Shown here: piece after piece, positions 1-5,587 of the stretch
Layout of the letters: every line of letters starts with the position of its first letter
How positions within the stretch are numbered: position 1 is the stretch's first letter
From: JAKATY01 sp038876335
GTDB taxonomy: Archaea > Micrarchaeota > Micrarchaeia > Micrarchaeales > Micrarchaeaceae
Direction: 5' to 3'
NCBI GenBank assembly: GCA_038876335.1
Contig: JAVYYS010000014.1
Location: forward strand, 1 to 11,736
Length of the DNA: 11,736 nucleotides
Notes under the pieces: model-generated
Database searches by the model: none
What the model was told of the DNA's origin: nothing
The model's input: only the letters and a program-made list of their open reading frames with translations
Position numbers and translations under genes: made by a program

Positions 1-831
1 TACACTGCTGCTATAAATCCTTGCGAGGTCCATATTCCCAAATACTCTTTTAAGCCTGTTGGAATTAGCCACTCCGACTCCGCCTAGGATAAAATAATCG
101 TGTATTGCGATTGTGGCTTCTGGTTTACTCGACTGCGCCAGATTCTCCATGAATTTACTTAAGTCTGGAGAAAATGTTGTAGCAAATCCCTCGGGAAGGT
201 GTCTGTCAAGCTCTTTCAGGTAGATATCGCGAATCGCTTTCTTTTTGATCGGGCGCAGGTGACTTGGCCTTAACGAAATGCCATAATCGCCCAAAAAGTC
301 TCCGACGCCTATCTTAAATACCACTTCGTAAAGCTTCCCATCCCGTTTTGCAACTACAAGCTGTTTGAAATCATCTATAAGCTCGTTTGCGATTATAACA
401 TCTGCGTTTTGGGGCAACCTGCTGTTTATCGCGTCTCCGACCTTGAATTCAGTTGGGAAAAGGTTTTTATCTGCCCCATTGATTTCATATCGCGATTTTG
501 CATTTTCAATAGCCACGGGCGCTATATCCAACAGCGTGTAGTTAATCCTTTCAGAATAGCTTGTGGAGTTTGTCTTGTCCAGCCTAAGCAGCTCGCTGTA
601 CAGCTTCTCTTCAAAATAGATGCCGCGCGGGCCCAGCTCCAGCACTTTTATGGTTTCGGCATTGGGAAGCTCGGAGTCCAGAAGCCGGTACAGGTAGCTA
701 GCAAATGCGGCAGGGTATGCATCGGTGTCTGCCATAGTCATAAAGTCTTTTCCTGAAGTGCTAGAGTAGTACTTCATGTTTATCTTATACGCCGAATTCG
801 CATCTACATTCAACTCGCTGTAAGTTTGCAT
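1..831 (-). CDS. MidA-like (DUF185) SAM-dependent methyltransferase, C-terminus beyond window edge
   Basis: An uninterrupted frame of 277 codons runs from the ATG at 831 to the left edge without a stop, so the C-terminus is missing. It shows Rossmann-type methyltransferase motifs in order: VLELGPRG (about residues 63-70, SAM-binding loop), YTLLDIAP (98-105, acidic ribose-binding strand) and IIANELIDDF (146-155). The last motif, followed by a strand such as KLYEVVFKI, resembles the ANE-[FL]-DALP signature of the MidA/NDUFAF7 family. In mitochondria NDUFAF7 methylates an arginine of a complex I subunit; the archaeal substrate is unknown to me. The glycine loop is one residue shorter than the usual ELGPGxGxL. 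The ATG at 831 is chosen because a TATA-like box lies about 29 bp upstream; Met19 (777) is a later alternative. The methyltransferase fold is fairly sure, the MidA assignment moderate. Confidence 0.6.
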   Translation of the reverse strand, partial: MQTYSELNVDANSAYKINMKYYSSTSGKDFMTMADTDAYPAAFASYLYRLLDSELPNAETIKVLELGPRGIYFEEKLYSELLRLDKTNSTSYSERINYTLLDIAPVAIENAKSRYEINGADKNLFPTEFKVGDAINSRLPQNADVIIANELIDDFKQLVVAKRDGKLYEVVFKIGVGDFLGDYGISLRPSHLRPIKKKAIRDIYLKELDRHLPEGFATTFSPDLSKFMENLAQSSKPEATIAIHDYFILGGVGVANSNRLKRVFGNMDLARIYSSSV

Positions 832-1127
832 ATTTTGGAGTTGCACAATATGAGATATTTATATCTTGCCTTGCTTGAGCTGTGCTGAATACTGGTGTGA
901 CGGCCGCGCAGCAATGAGCCACAGAGAGATAAATCCAAACATAGCCGCAATGTTGTGTGTGAAAGTATAAGGCTTTGGGACAAAATTCAACTATAACCCA
1001 ACCTGAATAAATTACTATCTACTTATCAAAACACCTATCTTCTATCTGGAGGATAGGAGCTTGCGGCTATTGCACTTTTGTCAACTTGGATGAAGGCTGC
1101 GCAGGCGCAAGATACGCAATGCGTGCG
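832..1127. other. Intergenic region between the MidA-like gene and trm1
   Basis: No convincing conserved gene is visible. On the minus strand an ATG at 942 opens 27 codons ending at 859 (starts MFGFISLWLIAA, hydrophobic; the rest polar). A TATA-like CTTATACTTT is centred near 967, about 25 nt before that ATG, so a leaderless micro-protein is conceivable but unproven; its stop codon lies in the TATA box of the methyltransferase gene. At 1034-1057 CCTATC pairs with GATAGG, and the internal CTATC (1042-1046) can compete for the same 3' arm; this could form at the 3' end of the trm1 transcript. The hexamer CTATCT occurs at 1015, 1035 and 1042. The rest shows nothing recognisable. Confidence 0.4.
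855..866 (-). promoter_or_regulatory. TATA box for the MidA-like gene, leaderless spacing
   Basis: Read on the minus strand this is AGATATAAATAT, close to the archaeal TATA consensus. Its centre lies about 29 nt before the ATG at 831. Archaeal transcription starts about 25-27 nt downstream of the box centre, which would place the start at or within a few bases of the ATG. No Shine-Dalgarno sequence precedes that ATG, in line with a leaderless mRNA. Confidence 0.55.
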
Positions 1128-2237
1128 CTATGGGCGGCCTTTGCTTAGCGATTCCGCAATTATGCGCAACCTCTCGTAATTTATATCTGTCTTTATTGCT
1201 GAATGGTCAAAATGCGTTCTTGAGACCTTACCTATTTTCCCAACCTCTTTGACCAATTCTGAAATGCTTATTGAACTTATCCCCAGCTTTTTTGTAAGCT
1301 TAGGAATGGAGTAATAGAAAGGAACGTCAATTTCGCCGACGATAGTTTCAAGAAGGGTTTTCGCCTCTTTTGATGCGTCTTTGGCCAGCGCGCTGCGCGC
1401 CTCTCTTGCCGTTTTATTATCAGTTATGCTTCCCATCCACATCCTCCCCGCATATGCCATCTCGCTTCCGCATAGCGGGCATCTCTCCCGCTTTGGAAGG
1501 CTGCCTTTTTCAAAGCCCCTGTTTCCGCATCTCTCGCAGTAATGCGCATAGCCCAGCTCACTGAGAGAGGCGAGGGCTTTCCCAGCCCCGTGCTCTAGCC
1601 TTACGAACACGCGCATGTAGTGCGCATAGTACAGAGAAAGCACGGGCACGATGCCGTAATTGAACTGGGCGGCAATCCTAGCTATATAGCCAAGCAAAAT
1701 CCTTATTCCGGCCTCGTGGCAGAATTCGTTGTGCATGGGCACGGCGTCGTAGAGCTTCAGGCACGCATTCTTATGGGCGCCGCACAAAACCGCTGAGTCA
1801 GTGGTAGTAACAAAAAAATAGGAGGAATCGGAAACTATCTTCATAGCGTCAAATATATACGGCGCCGCGCTCCCGAATGGGTCTAAGTCTATAATTTCAA
1901 ACCTGTCCCTTGTAGTGTTGGCAAACTCCTGGAAGCTTAGATTGAGTGCCTTTACGTTTCTGCCTATGTGCTTGCCAGGCTTTTTGTTATACGCAATGTT
2001 GCGGGTAAGGTCTTTGTACACAGATGGATTTATTTCAAGCATGACTACTTTGCTCGCAGCGAGCGCGCTGGCGTACTGCATGCCTCTTATGCCCGTGGCC
2101 GCTGTCGCATCTAGGACAGCGCCGCCCTTGTACACCACCTTAGCTAGCGCCACGCTTATCTCTCGCGAAGCTTTAGCCCTAGGATTGAGAAACGCGCTGC
2201 CACTTTTTGCTATGGCAATGGACTGCTCGTTGTACAT
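1128..2237 (-). CDS. trm1: tRNA (guanine26-N2)-dimethyltransferase Trm1
   Basis: This 369-residue cytosolic enzyme transfers two methyl groups from SAM to N2 of G26 in tRNA. The N-terminal KSGSAFLNP box (11-19) is followed by SAM motif I DATAATGIRG (43-52), the acidic strand MLEINP (66-71) and the catalytic DLDPFGS (117-123). The typical Trm1 stretch FFVTTTDSAVLCG (141-153) is present. A Cys4 zinc site sits at C234, C237, C253 and C256, then a C-terminal tRNA-binding domain. Length fits archaeal Trm1 (about 370-380). The ATG at 2237 gives the expected N-terminus; a weak AGGA lies upstream. It follows the DUF357 gene by 27 bp in the same direction, so both are probably one transcript. The tRNA-Ala in this window has G26, a plausible substrate. 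No key residue appears missing. Confidence 0.95.
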   Translation of the reverse strand: MYNEQSIAIAKSGSAFLNPRAKASREISVALAKVVYKGGAVLDATAATGIRGMQYASALAASKVVMLEINPSVYKDLTRNIAYNKKPGKHIGRNVKALNLSFQEFANTTRDRFEIIDLDPFGSAAPYIFDAMKIVSDSSYFFVTTTDSAVLCGAHKNACLKLYDAVPMHNEFCHEAGIRILLGYIARIAAQFNYGIVPVLSLYYAHYMRVFVRLEHGAGKALASLSELGYAHYCERCGNRGFEKGSLPKRERCPLCGSEMAYAGRMWMGSITDNKTAREARSALAKDASKEAKTLLETIVGEIDVPFYYSIPKLTKKLGISSISISELVKEVGKIGKVSRTHFDHSAIKTDINYERLRIIAESLSKGRP

Positions 2238-2264
2238 ATTCGCATCCTAAAAATATCAGAGTGC

Positions 2265-2528
2265 TTATTCACGCGTCAAAGCTTTCAGCGCATCCAAAAG
2301 GCCGTGTGCATAGGATATGCACGAAAACGCAGTGAAGAGGTCGCCCTTCTTGAGATAGCTTTTTGCGTCTGAGGCGTACATCGCGGCAAGCGCGGCAATC
2401 TCCTTTTCCTTTGCTGACGGCGTTATTTGCATGGCCGTGTATTCCTTTACGCTCTCATCAAACATCTCGATGTCCTTGCGTATCCTGCTTTCTACCTTTT
2501 CTTTGGCAGCTTCGCTTTCCTCTTCCAT
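2265..2528 (-). CDS. DUF357 family protein
   Basis: The 87-residue protein is almost entirely helical by composition, with a charged N-terminal half (many Glu and Lys) and the conserved C-terminal signature GDLFTAFSCISYAHGLLDA (62-80). That YAHG-LLDA pattern marks the archaeal DUF357 family, for which I know no established function. It has no signal peptide, membrane segment or cysteine pair. It is the first gene of a probable two-gene transcript with trm1 27 bp downstream, which hints at, but does not show, a role near tRNA modification. The start is the only in-frame ATG that keeps full family length. No strong Shine-Dalgarno precedes it. Confidence 0.75.
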   Translation of the reverse strand: MEEESEAAKEKVESRIRKDIEMFDESVKEYTAMQITPSAKEKEIAALAAMYASDAKSYLKKGDLFTAFSCISYAHGLLDALKALTRE

Positions 2529-2587
2529 AGAAACGCATATATTTATTAATTAGGCACACAAATAAAAATAGTCAGGTTGGTGGGAAA
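2529..2587. promoter_or_regulatory. Divergent promoter region between DUF357/trm1 and the 205-aa gene/AK6 pair
   Basis: This 59-bp gap serves two outward-facing gene pairs and is strongly AT-rich. Two TATA-like tracts are readable on either strand: 2537-2549 (CATATATTTATTA) and 2560-2572 (CAAATAAAAATAG). The first lies about 45 bp before the plus-strand ATG at 2588; the second lies about 37 bp before the minus-strand ATG at 2528. A purine/G-rich stretch GGTTGGTGGG at 2576-2585 directly precedes the plus-strand ATG and may act as a poor ribosome-binding site. Assignment of each box to a gene is inference. Confidence 0.45.
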
Positions 2588-3205
2588 ATGGCAAATCTGT
2601 GGAGTGATAATGCTGATGCATTAATAAAGCAGTTCGACGGAGCGATAAAGTCGAAATATAAATTTACTCTTTCTGATTTTCTTACGAATCCCGCGAACTT
2701 CTCAGCGCAGGAAAGTATAATCGTCACTGCCGGAAACATAAAGGAGTATGTCGACAACAGCATAGCCGAGATGCTGGATGGGATGGAAGATGAGAGGAAG
2801 AGGCTAAACGACGACGCAGCAAAGTGCAACGCGATAACATCGCAGCTCGCGCAGGCTATATCCTTAGAGGCGAAGCAGAACAAAATTCCGCTGATAAAAT
2901 CTGACACCGTTGCGCGCGACGAGGGCAAAGATGAGGTTATATATGTTAAGAACGCCTCCGGGGATCTAATGCACCTTGCAGAGAGGCTTGTCGATTCCTC
3001 ATTGCTAATTGTAGACATGACAAGCGAGTACAACAATAACCTAATAGGTGAATGGTTGTTCAGCGGTAACAAGAACTATGTTTTAAGGGTGAACCTAGAC
3101 CCCAACCCTGTGTTAAACATAGAGACAGGTGCTGCAGAAATAGATGCATTGCTTGATGCAGCTGCAGATTACATAAAAGCGCTCAGGGCAGGGACAGTAA
3201 AGTGA
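2588..3205 (+). CDS. Uncharacterised 205-aa protein
   Basis: I do not recognise this family. The protein is soluble by composition, without signal peptide, transmembrane segment or cysteine cluster (one Cys, C80). Residues about 45-95 are rich in Glu, Lys, Asp, Asn and Ala with heptad-like hydrophobics, suggesting a helical, possibly coiled-coil region. Residues 118-170 look like mixed strand and helix (VIYVKNASGDLMHLAERL, then NYVLRVNLDPNP), and a final Ala-rich helix runs from 171 to 200. Its stop codon overlaps the GTG start of the AK6/Fap7-like kinase by 4 nt, so the two are translationally coupled and likely functionally linked. Codon use matches the neighbours, so it is probably a genuine lineage gene. 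A role in ribosome maturation or as partner of the kinase is only inference from context. Confidence 0.85.
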   Translation: MANLWSDNADALIKQFDGAIKSKYKFTLSDFLTNPANFSAQESIIVTAGNIKEYVDNSIAEMLDGMEDERKRLNDDAAKCNAITSQLAQAISLEAKQNKIPLIKSDTVARDEGKDEVIYVKNASGDLMHLAERLVDSSLLIVDMTSEYNNNLIGEWLFSGNKNYVLRVNLDPNPVLNIETGAAEIDALLDAAADYIKALRAGTVK

Positions 3206-3807
3206 ATGGTCCAATCATAGCAATAACCGGCACCCCTGGAGTTGGGAAGACGCGACTCTCCTTCCTTATCAAAAAAAAGTGCGGCTGCGCTAAGGTTGTA
3301 GAGATAAACAAGATACTTCTATCGCATAACGCATTCTCCGGGGTTGATGAATCTGGGGCTAAGATTGCTGATATGCCCCGCTTAAACCGTGCCGTGGCTA
3401 AAGAGCTTCTAAGATACAGCAAGAGAAGCTGCGCAATTGTGCTTGTAGGCCATCTCGCTCCTGAGCTTAAGCTGAAATATGATATGGCGATAGTCCTCAG
3501 GTCGTCACTCAAAAAACTCGAGGCAAGGCTAGAGAAAAGAGGCTATAGTAGGAAGAAGATAAGCGAGAATCTCATTGCTGAAGGGCTCGACTACTGTGGC
3601 GAAAGTATTTCTAAAAAATGCGCCGAAGTTTACGAAGTTGAGACCGCTAGCCAGATAAACTGGGCAGTAAACAGAATGCTGGAAATATGCATGGGAAAAA
3701 GGTTGAGGGTCAAGGAAGGGGCTGCGGGAAATATCAGGGCAAACACAGCTATTGATAAAACCGGCGAACTGTACTGGATGCTGAAAGCTGGAAGGATTAT
3801 ACAGTAG
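3202..3807 (+). CDS. Adenylate kinase 6/Fap7-like NTPase
   Basis: The 201-residue P-loop kinase has Walker A GTPGVGKT at residues 10-17 on the first strand (IIAIT). The GHLAPEL segment (83-89) corresponds to the family's conserved His-containing motif after strand 3. Residues 99-143 (VLR, then RLEKRGYSRKKISENLIAE, then EVYEVE) match the LID and following helix of AK6/Fap7 proteins. This family has adenylate kinase/ATPase activity and in eukaryotes and archaea takes part in late 18S/16S rRNA maturation with ribosomal protein uS11. About 20 residues after position 180 extend beyond the usual length of about 180. The start is a GTG overlapping the upstream stop (GTGA, 4 nt); no ATG alternative keeps the P-loop. 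It overlaps cca tail to tail by 11 bp. Confidence 0.85.
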   Translation: MNGPIIAITGTPGVGKTRLSFLIKKKCGCAKVVEINKILLSHNAFSGVDESGAKIADMPRLNRAVAKELLRYSKRSCAIVLVGHLAPELKLKYDMAIVLRSSLKKLEARLEKRGYSRKKISENLIAEGLDYCGESISKKCAEVYEVETASQINWAVNRMLEICMGKRLRVKEGAAGNIRANTAIDKTGELYWMLKAGRIIQ

Positions 3808-5218
3808 TGGCGAACACCAGCTGCCGGTAAAGGAGCTTCGCGAGGTTTTCTGGTACCTTGTCCACGAAAATTTTTGCACGCGAACTCTTGAGGTGCGTCG
3901 GCACTTCTGACCTCTTGCTCAGCGCATTTTCAAGGAGGGACTTTGGGTCCTGGTGTTTTGGCTTTTCAAAGTAAACAATCCTGTCTCCTACTAAGGTTTT
4001 GGCAATATACCTTGAGCGGTGCGCGCTCTCAAACCTTTCAAACGCGCCGGGTATGAAAACGCTCGGGCCGGTTATTGCAGTTGAATTCAGCTTGCCACTC
4101 TTTATGAAAAACGCAATAACACCCTGCTCTTTTTCGATGGCCTGAAGCGCAAGAAGCGGTTTGAAGCCGGATTTAGCGAGCTCTGACTCAAGCCTGCCCT
4201 TGAGCTTCTTAAGCTGCTGCCAGAGTATGTCCTCAGCAATGCTGTCAAGGGAGAATGAAAGGGAGTACATGCTGGCGTCCAGTTTCTTGCCGAATTCGTA
4301 AAGCTTTGCGCGCGCTTCCTCCTCCGAATACCTAACCCCAAAAAAGAGCTCTTTGCTTGGATTAAGTATTAGCCTCCTTGCCAGAATTGAGAGCCTTGCA
4401 AGCGACTCCATCGAAACGTTTGCGGCAACGTTCCTTCCGCTATCTGTGGGATCTATAACTATGAATTTTGAATTAAACCTCTTTGCAAGCTCGGCGAGCT
4501 CCTTGCCAGTCGCGGCGATTCTCTTCGCTGGAAAGAGCGCAGCTGGCAGCGAAAGCTTCGCAAGGCCTTCAAGAAGCTTCGGGAATGAGCCATAGTGGTA
4601 AATGAGCAACTCGCAGAGATAGCCTGAAAAACCTTCGGTGACAGCTTCGGCTCCGTATATTCCGTGCTGTTCAAGCATGAACTTCAGGGCGCGAACCTCG
4701 TCCTTCTGCCTTGCTGAAAGGCGCGACACCACGAACTCCGTATGGAGCTGCGTCCTGTCCACCGCGCTCCCCATCTCGCTTGCATCGCGTATTTTGAACG
4801 CCGGAACAATATCCACGTCCAAACCCTCGTCATTCATGAAAAGCCTAAGATATGGGTGCTCTGCATATTTTATTGCATAGCTTTCGTTCTTGCGCTTTGA
4901 CACTATCTTCTTTGCGATTTCAAGGGCTTTCATCTCCATTTCGCGCTCGGCGAGCTCCCTCGGAAAAAGCATAAATATGTCTATGTCAGATGAGCCGCGC
5001 AGATGAGTGCCATGCGCAATTGAGCCGGCTACTGTTATCTCAACGTTTTTTGGCACGAGCGATCGCAATCTTGACATGATGTCGTTGCTGCAAGCTGTGA
5101 GCCTCTCTATCTCAGACTTATCGGGCTTTACCTCGGCTATTACTTTGTCAAGGAGTACGCCAAGCCTGCGAAGCCGCGAAGCATCAAAAGCATATTTAAA
5201 AGAAGGGTTCTTGGGCAT
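3797..5218 (-). CDS. cca: CCA tRNA nucleotidyltransferase, class I (archaeal)
   Basis: The 473-residue enzyme adds or repairs the 3'-CCA end of tRNAs from CTP and ATP without a nucleic-acid template. The nucleotidyltransferase core shows GSIAHGTHLRGSSDIDIF (65-82) with metal-binding D78 and D80, and a third carboxylate D136 in DVDIVPAF (134-141). SAVDRTQLHTEFV follows, as in archaeal homologues such as Archaeoglobus CCA. The central and C-terminal body and tail domains fill the rest; the length is somewhat above the usual 440-460. The start at 5218 leaves a normal short N-terminus (MPKNPSFKYAF), and no strong Shine-Dalgarno is visible. It diverges from tRNA-Ala across 81 bp, and that tRNA lacks an encoded CCA, so this enzyme is needed to make it functional. 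Confidence 0.95.
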   Translation of the reverse strand: MPKNPSFKYAFDASRLRRLGVLLDKVIAEVKPDKSEIERLTACSNDIMSRLRSLVPKNVEITVAGSIAHGTHLRGSSDIDIFMLFPRELAEREMEMKALEIAKKIVSKRKNESYAIKYAEHPYLRLFMNDEGLDVDIVPAFKIRDASEMGSAVDRTQLHTEFVVSRLSARQKDEVRALKFMLEQHGIYGAEAVTEGFSGYLCELLIYHYGSFPKLLEGLAKLSLPAALFPAKRIAATGKELAELAKRFNSKFIVIDPTDSGRNVAANVSMESLARLSILARRLILNPSKELFFGVRYSEEEARAKLYEFGKKLDASMYSLSFSLDSIAEDILWQQLKKLKGRLESELAKSGFKPLLALQAIEKEQGVIAFFIKSGKLNSTAITGPSVFIPGAFERFESAHRSRYIAKTLVGDRIVYFEKPKHQDPKSLLENALSKRSEVPTHLKSSRAKIFVDKVPENLAKLLYRQLVFATTV

Positions 5219-5255
5219 GCGATCATTCTCTATTGCGTTCTTATTAGTCAGGAAA

Positions 5256-5269
5256 TCTTTATATTATCT
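5256..5269. promoter_or_regulatory. TATA-like box between cca and tRNA-Ala
   Basis: The tract reads ATCTTTATATTATC on the plus strand and contains AATATAAAGAT on the minus strand. Its centre (about 5263) lies 37 bp before the first base of tRNA-Ala, which predicts transcription starting near 5290 with a leader of about 10 nt removed by RNase P. On the minus strand it lies about 45 bp before the cca ATG. It may serve one or both genes. A further TTTTAAAG at 5280-5287 is too close to the tRNA to be its box. Confidence 0.45.
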
Positions 5270-5299
5270 TTTATGGCAATTTTAAAGAGCATCGGCAAC

Positions 5300-5371
5300 G
5301 GGCTCGTGGCTCAGCAGTAGAGCGTCTCGTTCGCAACGAGAAGGTCGCGGGTGCGATTCCCGCCGAGTCCA
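5300..5371 (+). tRNA. tRNA-Ala, anticodon CGC, with unusual elbow (A18, G55), no encoded CCA
   Basis: A complete cloverleaf folds without gaps. Acceptor GGGCTCG/CGAGTCC (5300-5306/5364-5370) contains the G3-U70 pair that defines alanine tRNAs, with discriminator A73 at 5371. D stem GCTC/GAGC (5309-5312/5320-5323), G26 at 5324, anticodon stem TCTCG/CGAGA (5325-5329/5337-5341) with loop TTCGCAA giving anticodon CGC (5332-5334), which reads GCG codons. T stem GCGGG/CCCGC (5347-5351/5359-5363). No CCA is encoded; the genome's CCA enzyme lies just across the divergent promoter. The D loop AGCAGTA has A at position 18 and the T loop TGCGATT has G at 55, replacing the near-universal G18-pseudouridine55 pair; G19 and C56 are kept. 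No intron is seen. Confidence 0.95.
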
Positions 5372-5392
5372 AAACCTCTTCAAAGAGGTTTT
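5371..5392 (+). terminator. Perfect 9-bp hairpin directly at the tRNA 3' end (possible terminator or processing element)
   Basis: AAAACCTCT (5371-5379) and AGAGGTTTT (5384-5392) are exact reverse complements around the tetraloop TCAA. The stem starts with the discriminator base of the tRNA. No long T tract follows beyond the stem's own TTTT, so it is not a classical archaeal U-run terminator; it could terminate, protect or shape the pre-tRNA 3' trailer. The function is inferred, the inverted repeat is directly visible. Confidence 0.45.
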
Positions 5393-5543
5393 ATCGAGAA
5401 CAGGAAAAGCATCTATATTCATGTTATAACCTTATCCCTACCATACACAGAGGTTGTCGTCGAAGAGATAAGGTAAGCCCCTGTTGTAGGGATCTAATTT
5501 GTGCTCTGAAGAATAGGCATTTAAAAATCCAACATCCTACTAC
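5393..5543 (+). other. Intergenic segment with competing inverted repeats (possible structured RNA)
   Basis: No open reading frame of note lies here. CCTTATC (5430-5436) is complementary to GATAAGG (5467-5473). The overlapping ATCCCTAC (5434-5441) is complementary to GTAGGGAT (5486-5493). Because the two 5' arms share ATC (5434-5436), the helices compete. The 3' arm can also form a small local hairpin CCCT/AGGG (5479-5482/5488-5491). AGAGGTT at 5449-5455 repeats the 3' arm of the preceding hairpin. A TATA-like CTATATTC lies at 5413-5420 and TTTAAAAAT at 5521-5529. The segment could be a non-coding RNA, a readthrough trailer of the tRNA, or the 3' region of the helicase mRNA on the other strand; I recognise no known RNA family. 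Confidence 0.3.
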
Positions 5544-5573
5544 TTCGCAAGCTGGGTCGCGGGTGCGGTTCTC
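5544..5573 (+). pseudogene. Degenerate copy of the 3' half of tRNA-Ala(CGC)
   Basis: TTCGCAA at 5544-5550 equals the complete anticodon loop of the tRNA at 5300-5371. After a short diverged stretch (2 nt shorter than in the tRNA), GGTCGCGGGTGCG at 5555-5567 is identical to the variable loop, T stem and start of the T loop (5343-5355). It continues TTC-T-C with two differences over the next 6 bases. After 5573 similarity stops: the 3' T-stem strand and acceptor strand are not recognisable, so the T arm cannot close. No 5' half is found upstream. It is therefore a decayed partial duplicate rather than a working tRNA, or a remnant of a recombination or integration event at the tRNA gene. Confidence 0.6.
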
Positions 5574-5587
5574 AATTCAGCAATGCG

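Noticed and set aside
409..756. Plus-strand open frame of 115 codons
   Set aside because: It lies wholly antisense to the MidA-like methyltransferase, whose frame shows recognisable motifs. The plus frame shows none.
1034..1057. Hairpin CCTATC/GATAGG as a riboswitch or sRNA
   Set aside because: Only a 6-bp stem without further conserved elements; at most a 3' structure of the trm1 transcript.
1091..1180. Short plus-strand frame starting ATGAAGGCTGCG
   Set aside because: It mostly overlaps the 3' end of trm1 in antisense, has about 29 codons, no promoter-like box and no recognisable sequence.
5544..5580. The tRNA-like fragment as the 3' half of a split or trans-spliced tRNA
   Set aside because: The T stem cannot close (GCGGG faces CTCAA) and no acceptor strand with a matching 5' half is visible, so a functional half-tRNA is unlikely.
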